Source of the DNA: Limnohabitans sp. TEGF004
GTDB lineage: Bacteria > Pseudomonadota > Gammaproteobacteria > Burkholderiales > Burkholderiaceae_C
Assembly (NCBI RefSeq): GCF_027924965.1
Contig: NZ_AP027056.1
Location: 2,542,001 to 2,606,000, forward strand
Direction of reading: 5' to 3'
Length of the DNA stretch: 64,000 nucleotides
A program made the translations under genes and the position numbers. A model generated the notes under the pieces. The model ran no database searches. It was not told the origin of the DNA and saw nothing but the letters and a program-made list of their open reading frames with translations. The stretch's first letter is position 1; the number at the start of each line of letters is the position of its first letter. Shown piece by piece: positions 58,785-64,000 of this stretch.

Positions 58785-61241
58785 ATGTTGTTGCCTCTCA
58801 TTCACCGCCAAATACACGCACTGTCGTGGCTCACATTTGGCCTATTGGGCAACACACTGGCACTGCACGCGCAAACCGTGAGTTCACCGCCTTTGGTGCT
58901 CAAGCCCAGCAGTTTGTTGCAAGAGCTGATCTTGGATGACACGCGCAAACAACTGCCGACGTTCATACAAAGTGACACGCTGCGTGGCCGCCCAGACCTG
59001 CAAACCATCTTAGATGGTCAAGTCGTGATCCGTCGCGGCGACCTGCTCCTCAAAGCTGACAAGGTCGATTACGACCAAGCGGAAGATTTCGCCAAAGCGC
59101 GTGGCAACGTCTACATCAACCGTTCTGGCAATGTGTACGAAGGCCCCGCCCTTGACATTCATCTGGATGCCTTTGAAGGCTTCTTCACCCAGCCCAAGTA
59201 TCAACTGTTGAAAAACAAAGCCTACGGCAAAGCCGAGCGGATCGACTTCATCGACCCCGCCAACACGGTGATGCACAAGGCAGACTTCACCACTTGCCAA
59301 CGCAAACCAGGTCCAAGCTGGACACCCGATTGGTTTTTCAAAGGCGACAAAATCACACTCGACACCGACCGCAACATCGGCTTGGCTGAAGGCGCGTCGT
59401 TGCGGTTCAAAGATGTGCCGATTTTGCCAGTGCCCTCAATTGACTTCCCGCTCAGCGATGAGCGTAAATCTGGTTTGCTGCCACCCACCATTGGTGTCGA
59501 CAACATTGGCGGCTTGGAATACACCCAGCCTTACTACTGGAACTTGGCGCCCAACCGCGACGTCACCTTTTCTCCCACCTATTGGAGCAACCGTGGCCTG
59601 CGCCTGAGCACCGAGCTGCGCTACTTAGAAGGCCTGCCACCTCTGCAAGCGCCATTTCAAGGCCAAATGCGCTTTGACTACATGGAGAAAGATGCCTTGC
59701 GCGATGGTTCGCGCCGCTGGGGCATGCAGTACTCCCACGTGGGCTTGGTGAACCCTGGTTTTGCAGGTGGCGCATTGGGGCTGAACTTGAACCTCAACCG
59801 TGTCAGTGATGACGACTATTGGAAAGATTTCGCCATCATTGGCGGCTCAGGCGTGCAACGTCTGTTGTCAAACGATGCGGGCTTGAATTGGACCAATGGG
59901 ATTTACACCACGTCGGTGCGCACACAGATGTGGCAAACCTTGCAAGACTTGGCCAATCCCATTGGTAACCGCATCACGCGACCATTCAACCGTATGCCGC
60001 AATTCACAGCACGCATGCAGCGCATCAACGTGGGGGGCTTTGACTTTAGCTTGGACGGTGACTTGACACGGTTTGAATCTGCTCGCGATTACGAATGTTT
60101 GAATGGCGCCAGTTACCGATCCGCCTGCGCACCCAATGCAGACCGCGCAGTGGCGTTGGCTCAAATCAGCCGACCATTCAACACCCCCTTTGGTTACCTC
60201 ACACCCAAACTGCAGCTCAACAGCCGCAGTTACCAATTCAGCGGTGGCTTGCCCAACAATCCGTTCTACAGCGGCCACGAAGGCCAAAGTGGCGCCAGCG
60301 TCAGCGTGCCGACGTTCAGCCTCGACACCGGAATCGCGTTCGAGAAATCTACACGTCTGTTTGATCGCGCATGGGTTCAAACTTTAGAGCCTCGGGCTTT
60401 CTATGTTTACACGCCCTATCGCGATCAGAACTACTTGCCCAACTACGACTCGGGTGGCAACTCGTTCAACTTCGCCAGCATCTTCACCGAGAACGCGTTT
60501 GGCGGCTATGACCGCATCTCCGACAGCAAGCTGCTGACCCTAGGCGCCACCTCTCGTTTCATCGATCCGGAAACAGGCGCCGAAGGCGCACGTTTTGGTG
60601 TGGCGCAGCGCCTACGTATGAAGGAGCAGAACGTCACCATGCCCGATGATCCCACGGGCAAAACCGGCATCAGCGATCTTTTGGCCGGCGCGTCTGTGGC
60701 GCTGAACAGAGCATGGGCCGTCGACACCACCGTTCAGTACAACCAAAAGACAGACAACTTCTTGCGTCGCATGGTCAGCGGTCGTTACAACCCTGGCTCC
60801 TACCGCGTCATCAGCGCCGCGTATCGAACCGAAAATACGGAAGCGGGAGCTGCCGCCTCACGTCAAGTAGATGTCGGCTGGCAATGGCCCTTGCACGACC
60901 TCTGGGGAGGTTCGGACATTGGTGGTGGCGAAGGACGTGGATTGGGCGAGGGACGCTGGTACAGCGTGGCACGCTTGAACTACAACCCTCTCGATAAAAA
61001 GATGGTCGAGTCTGTCATTGGCTTCGAATACGATGCGGGTTGTTGGCTCAGCCGCGTGGTCGCTGAGCGTTTGCAGGTGACGGATGGCTTGGCCCGCCAA
61101 CGCTTGTTGTTTCAACTTGAATTTGTAGGCTTCTCGCGCATCGGCACCAATGCCATGGGCTCACTGCGCTCCAATGTGCCACGGTATCAGCCGTTGCGAC
61201 AACCTTCTATGACACCCAGCCGCTTCGGCAATTACGATTGA
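58785..61241 (+). CDS. lptD: LPS-assembly protein LptD
   Basis: Outer-membrane LPS translocon barrel of 818 residues: signal peptide ending near LHAQ (about residue 30), periplasmic OstA/LptA-like beta-jellyroll (ILDGQVVIRRGDLLLKADKVDYD), then the barrel with DFPLSDERKSGLLPPTIG and the C-terminal GFEYDAGCWLSRVVAER. A Cys in CQRKPG and another in AGCWL are candidate disulfide residues. Translationally coupled to surA. Confidence 0.95.
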   Translation: MLLPLIHRQIHALSWLTFGLLGNTLALHAQTVSSPPLVLKPSSLLQELILDDTRKQLPTFIQSDTLRGRPDLQTILDGQVVIRRGDLLLKADKVDYDQAEDFAKARGNVYINRSGNVYEGPALDIHLDAFEGFFTQPKYQLLKNKAYGKAERIDFIDPANTVMHKADFTTCQRKPGPSWTPDWFFKGDKITLDTDRNIGLAEGASLRFKDVPILPVPSIDFPLSDERKSGLLPPTIGVDNIGGLEYTQPYYWNLAPNRDVTFSPTYWSNRGLRLSTELRYLEGLPPLQAPFQGQMRFDYMEKDALRDGSRRWGMQYSHVGLVNPGFAGGALGLNLNLNRVSDDDYWKDFAIIGGSGVQRLLSNDAGLNWTNGIYTTSVRTQMWQTLQDLANPIGNRITRPFNRMPQFTARMQRINVGGFDFSLDGDLTRFESARDYECLNGASYRSACAPNADRAVALAQISRPFNTPFGYLTPKLQLNSRSYQFSGGLPNNPFYSGHEGQSGASVSVPTFSLDTGIAFEKSTRLFDRAWVQTLEPRAFYVYTPYRDQNYLPNYDSGGNSFNFASIFTENAFGGYDRISDSKLLTLGATSRFIDPETGAEGARFGVAQRLRMKEQNVTMPDDPTGKTGISDLLAGASVALNRAWAVDTTVQYNQKTDNFLRRMVSGRYNPGSYRVISAAYRTENTEAGAAASRQVDVGWQWPLHDLWGGSDIGGGEGRGLGEGRWYSVARLNYNPLDKKMVESVIGFEYDAGCWLSRVVAERLQVTDGLARQRLLFQLEFVGFSRIGTNAMGSLRSNVPRYQPLRQPSMTPSRFGNYD

Positions 61242-62578
61242 TGATGACCATGTTTTCTCTCACCTTACGCTTTGCCCGTCGGTCGTCACTCACCTGGCTG
61301 GCGATTGCTTTGGCAAGCTCTGGAGTATGGGCTCAAACGTCCAAAACCAATACCATATCAGGCCGTGACTTCATTGTGGCGGTTGTCGATGCCCAACCCA
61401 TCACCAACCACGATGTCAATGTTCGCGCAGCATTGCTTGCACAGCAACTGCGTCAACAGAAGAAAAATGTTCCTGCGCCATCTGAGTTGCTGCAAAACAG
61501 CCTTGAGCGCTTGATCACCGAAAAAGCCCTCTTGCAATATGCGAAAGAAGCGGGCGTCACCGTTGAGAATGAAGCGGTCGATCAAGCTGAACAGCGCATG
61601 GCCGCACAAAACCAAATGTCTGTTGATGCACTCCACGCAAAATTTCGCGCCGAGGGCACCAGCGTTGCGAGCCTTCGACAAAACATCAAAGATCAAGCAA
61701 TCCTGCAGCGCCTGACCGAGCGCAACGTACCAAGCCGTATCAAGGTCAGCGAGGTTGAAATCGACCAAGCTGTTCGCGAACGCCAAAATGCCAGCGTCAA
61801 CACCAACCCTGACATCGAGTTGGGTCACATCTTGGTGGCAGTGTCCGAAAAAGCCAATGATGCAGATGTTGTAGCCCTCCAAAGCAAAGCCCAGACTGCG
61901 TTAGCACGCGCCAAACAAGGCGAAGACTTCGGCAAGTTGGCTAAAGAGTTGTCTGACAGTGCAGAGCGTGACAAAGGCGGATTAATGGGCGTGCGCGCAA
62001 CCAGCCGCTACCCCACCTTGTTTGTGGATGCCACCAAAAACTTGGCCGTGGGTGATGTCACCCTCGTACGCTCAGGCGCCGGCTTTCACATTTTGAAATT
62101 AGTAACGAAGCGCGCCAGCAGCGTGGTGACCGTGACGCAAACCCATCCTCGCCACATCCTGCTACGCCCAGGCGGCCAACTGAGCCAAACCACAGCACGC
62201 GCCCAATTGGCTGAATACAAACGCCAAATCGAAGCGGGCAAAGCAGACTTTGCCAAGTTGGCTCGTGAACATTCACAAGATGCCAGTGGCCCCGACGGCG
62301 GCGACTTGGGTTGGGTCTCGCAAGGCATGTTTGTGCCTGAATTTGAAGAGGTGATGAACAAATTGCAGCCAGGCCAAATCGCCGACCCGATGGTGTCTCG
62401 GTTTGGCGTGCACCTGATTCAAGTGATGGAACGTCGAGAAGCCCCCATCAGCGAGCGCGAGCTGCGCGACATGGCGCGCAACGGCTTGCGTGAGAAAAAG
62501 TTTGATGAAACCTACCAACTGTGGGCCCAAGAAGTGCGTGGCCGCGCCTATGTGGAATACCGCGACGCACCGCAATAA
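61241..62578 (+). CDS. surA: Periplasmic chaperone/peptidyl-prolyl isomerase SurA
   Basis: SurA, about 445 residues: signal peptide to about residue 30 (SGVWAQ), N-terminal chaperone domain, two parvulin domains (first ELGHILVAVSEKANDADV, second THPRHILLRPGGQLS with DGGDLGWVSQGMFVPEFE). Delivers outer-membrane proteins such as LptD. Several clustered ATG codons (61241, 61244, 61250) could start; the TGATG overlap with lptD favours the first. rsmA follows. Confidence 0.95.
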   Translation: MMTMFSLTLRFARRSSLTWLAIALASSGVWAQTSKTNTISGRDFIVAVVDAQPITNHDVNVRAALLAQQLRQQKKNVPAPSELLQNSLERLITEKALLQYAKEAGVTVENEAVDQAEQRMAAQNQMSVDALHAKFRAEGTSVASLRQNIKDQAILQRLTERNVPSRIKVSEVEIDQAVRERQNASVNTNPDIELGHILVAVSEKANDADVVALQSKAQTALARAKQGEDFGKLAKELSDSAERDKGGLMGVRATSRYPTLFVDATKNLAVGDVTLVRSGAGFHILKLVTKRASSVVTVTQTHPRHILLRPGGQLSQTTARAQLAEYKRQIEAGKADFAKLAREHSQDASGPDGGDLGWVSQGMFVPEFEEVMNKLQPGQIADPMVSRFGVHLIQVMERREAPISERELRDMARNGLREKKFDETYQLWAQEVRGRAYVEYRDAPQ

Positions 62579-62590
62579 GCAGAGCCCACT

Positions 62591-63349
62591 TTGAAACACA
62601 TTGCACGCAAGCGCTTCGGCCAACACTTCTTAACCGACGGCGCCATCATTGAAAGCATCGTCGATGCGATCGACCCGCAACCGGGCGACCCCATGGTCGA
62701 AATTGGCCCAGGCTTGGCCGCGCTCACACAGCCCTTGGTGGAGCGCTTAGGTCGTCTCAATGTCATTGAGTTAGACCGCGATTTGGCCGTGCGCCTGCGC
62801 GAGCATCCGCACCTGAACGTGATTGAGTCCGACGTGCTGCGCGTGGACTTCACGCAATTGGCTGCTGACCTCAAGGTACCCAAGCTGCGCGTGGTGGGTA
62901 ACCTGCCGTACAACATTTCGTCGCCCATCCTGTTCCATCTGCTGGAGCATGTGGCCGTGGTGCAAGACCAGCACTTCATGCTGCAAAAAGAAGTGATTGA
63001 CCGCATGGTGGCCAAGCCCAGCAGCAGCGACTACAGCCGCTTGAGCGTGATGCTGCAGTGGCGCTACGACATGGAAGACGTGTTGTTTGTGCCGCCCGAA
63101 TCGTTTGACCCACCTCCGCGCGTGGACAGCGCCGTGGTGCGCATGGTGCCCTTGGCGGAGCCCCCCAAAATTAACGTCAAGCTGATGGAGGAAATGGTGA
63201 AAACAGCTTTCAGCCAACGCCGCAAGCTGTTGCGCCACACCTTGGGCCGTTGGTTGGAAGCGCGTCACTTTGCGGGCACCTTCGATGTGCAACGCCGTGC
63301 AGAAGAAGTGCCGGTGGCCGAATATGTGGCTCTGGTGCAAAGTCTGTAA
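62591..63349 (+). CDS. rsmA: 16S rRNA dimethyladenosine transferase
   Basis: RsmA/KsgA, 252 residues, dimethylates A1518/A1519 in 16S r[23 protein letters not shown], motif [14 protein letters not shown], and [15 protein letters not shown] (NLPY catalytic) are standard. The start is TTG at 62591: it gives the family N-terminus exactly and no ATG is available nearby. Third gene of the lptD-surA-rsmA run. Confidence 0.95.
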   Translation: MKHIARKRFGQHFLTDGAIIESIVDAIDPQPGDPMVEIGPGLAALTQPLVERLGRLNVIELDRDLAVRLREHPHLNVIESDVLRVDFTQLAADLKVPKLRVVGNLPYNISSPILFHLLEHVAVVQDQHFMLQKEVIDRMVAKPSSSDYSRLSVMLQWRYDMEDVLFVPPESFDPPPRVDSAVVRMVPLAEPPKINVKLMEEMVKTAFSQRRKLLRHTLGRWLEARHFAGTFDVQRRAEEVPVAEYVALVQSL

Positions 63350-63368
63350 AGACCCAAACGCCAAAAAC

Positions 63369-63405
63369 AAAACCCGTCGCAGGTGACTGCTGACGGGTTT
63401 TTTGT
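63369..63405. terminator. Bidirectional intrinsic terminator between rsmA and the barstar gene
   Basis: A 10-bp stem (AAAACCCGTC at 63369-63378 with GACGGGTTTT at 63392-63401) with a 13-base loop; followed by T on the plus strand and by an A/T-rich stretch on the other, so it can end both convergent transcripts. Confidence 0.85.
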
Positions 63406-63433
63406 TGGCGCTGCTACGAAAGCAGCCTGCCAG

Positions 63434-63991
63434 TTAAGCCGCTGTTTGCCAGTAGCCTGCGTTGAAGGGGCTGCTCATGCGCAAAGCCATGGGCGACACG
63501 TCGACCAGCTTGTCAGTTGGCATTTTTTCGCCCTCTTCCAGCAACTCAATGCCTTCGGCTGCCACGCCTGGCTTTTCAGCCGACGGGGCACGAGCCACGG
63601 AGAATGAGTAGAAGCAACGGAACGCCACTTTGCGGTCAGACCAGTAGTCAGCCGCTTCGCGGAAGATGTCCAACAGCTGTTCGCGGGCTTCTTTGTCAAA
63701 CTTGGCGTGGGCAGGAATGTGCTCCAACACCAAGATAAAGCCAGGCTGTGGGCCAGACTTGTGCAAGGGGTCGGTCATGCCGTCGTACAAGGAATCAAAG
63801 TTCTTGCTAGCCGAGGCAGACAGGTTGAACTCTTTGGAAATGATGTCCAAGATGTCTTGCTTGCTTTGGGCTTGGGCCAGGTTCACATAAAGAAAATGGT
63901 GGCCAAGGCCTTGGGCCGCCTCTTGCAAATCAGGCACGCGGAACGCGCGGATGGACTGAACAATATTGGTTTTGATAGTACGCAAAGGCAT
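63434..63991 (-). CDS. Barstar-family protein
   Basis: A 185-residue protein with a barstar-like fold: IVQSIRAFRVPDLQEAAQGLGHHFLYVNLAQAQSKQDIL forms the first strand-helix unit and FNLSASASKNFDSLYDGMTDPL the conserved ribonuclease-inhibitor-like core, followed by GFILVLEHIPAHAKF. Barstar-like proteins inhibit extracellular ribonucleases in Bacillus, but chromosomal homologues in this order occur without a visible ribonuclease partner. None is encoded in the window on either side, though the sequence ends 9 bases beyond its start. Confidence 0.8.
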   Translation of the reverse strand: MPLRTIKTNIVQSIRAFRVPDLQEAAQGLGHHFLYVNLAQAQSKQDILDIISKEFNLSASASKNFDSLYDGMTDPLHKSGPQPGFILVLEHIPAHAKFDKEAREQLLDIFREAADYWSDRKVAFRCFYSFSVARAPSAEKPGVAAEGIELLEEGEKMPTDKLVDVSPMALRMSSPFNAGYWQTAA

Positions 63992-64000
63992 GAAAATCGC

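Overview
The window reads as a contiguous piece of a betaproteobacterial chromosome. It most resembles Burkholderiales, family Comamonadaceae (Limnohabitans/Rhodoferax-like). This is inferred from the family make-up and local gene orders (lptD-surA-rsmA, recX-recA next to a MarR and a TctD/TctE-type pair, metX-metW, argC type 2, a LitR-type light-response cluster) and from dense, GC-moderate, mostly overlapping genes. I saw no tRNA, rRNA, CRISPR array, insertion sequence, integrase or phage module. No gap between genes exceeds 300 bases.

Layout. 1-11.3 kb: 3'-truncated mltA, a tiny membrane-protein gene sharing start-codon bases with it, a FixJ/DctR-type regulator and PAS kinase coupled to a giant yhdP-like gene, then glnE and rfaE2. 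11.3-18.8 kb: a MerR/LitR regulator with a complete B12-binding signature, divergent from seven closely packed genes (glutathione peroxidase, FAD oxidoreductase, DUF1365, CFA-synthase-like methyltransferase, chalcone-isomerase-like protein, SDR, NTF2-like protein), ending at a GST. This looks like a light/oxidative-stress lipid-modification operon. 18.8-23.2 kb: purB, yaeQ, a DUF3717-DUF1289 gene, a holin-like protein and a BepA-type M48 protease. Ten indels break four of these genes while the encoded proteins stay recognisable end to end, which suggests local sequence-quality trouble rather than decay. 23.2-34.6 kb: moaC, a glycosyltransferase, a PglL-type oligosaccharyltransferase beside type IV pilin, sucCD, argC, recX-recA with a LexA-type box, MarR, and a two-component pair.

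34.6-44.8 kb is a ten-gene iron-uptake locus: FbpC/FbpB/FutA ferric transporter (Fur-like box before the binding protein), TonB-dependent receptor, PiuC dioxygenase, an FMN 2-hydroxy-acid oxidase, TonB-ExbB-ExbD and HemP. It is followed directly by peroxide defence (ahpC, ahpF, katG), which fits iron uptake and oxidant control being placed together. 49.7-54.5 kb: a SPOR-N-terminus-like small protein, birA, a bacterial SET-domain protein, and divergent topoisomerase III carrying a C-terminal SWIB domain. The short SET/topB spacer is a long alternating purine-pyrimidine tract. 54.5-64 kb: metX-metW, LysE exporter, rsmE, an AmgK-like kinase, lptD-surA-rsmA and a barstar-family protein.

The most interesting places are the LitR-controlled lipid operon, the SET/SWIB-topoisomerase pair with its unusual spacer, the Cys/His-rich tail on the ferric ABC ATPase, the hydroxy-acid oxidase embedded in the iron locus, and the indel-dense 19.4-23.1 kb segment. 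Gene functions are assigned from recognised motifs and family resemblance, with no database search behind them.
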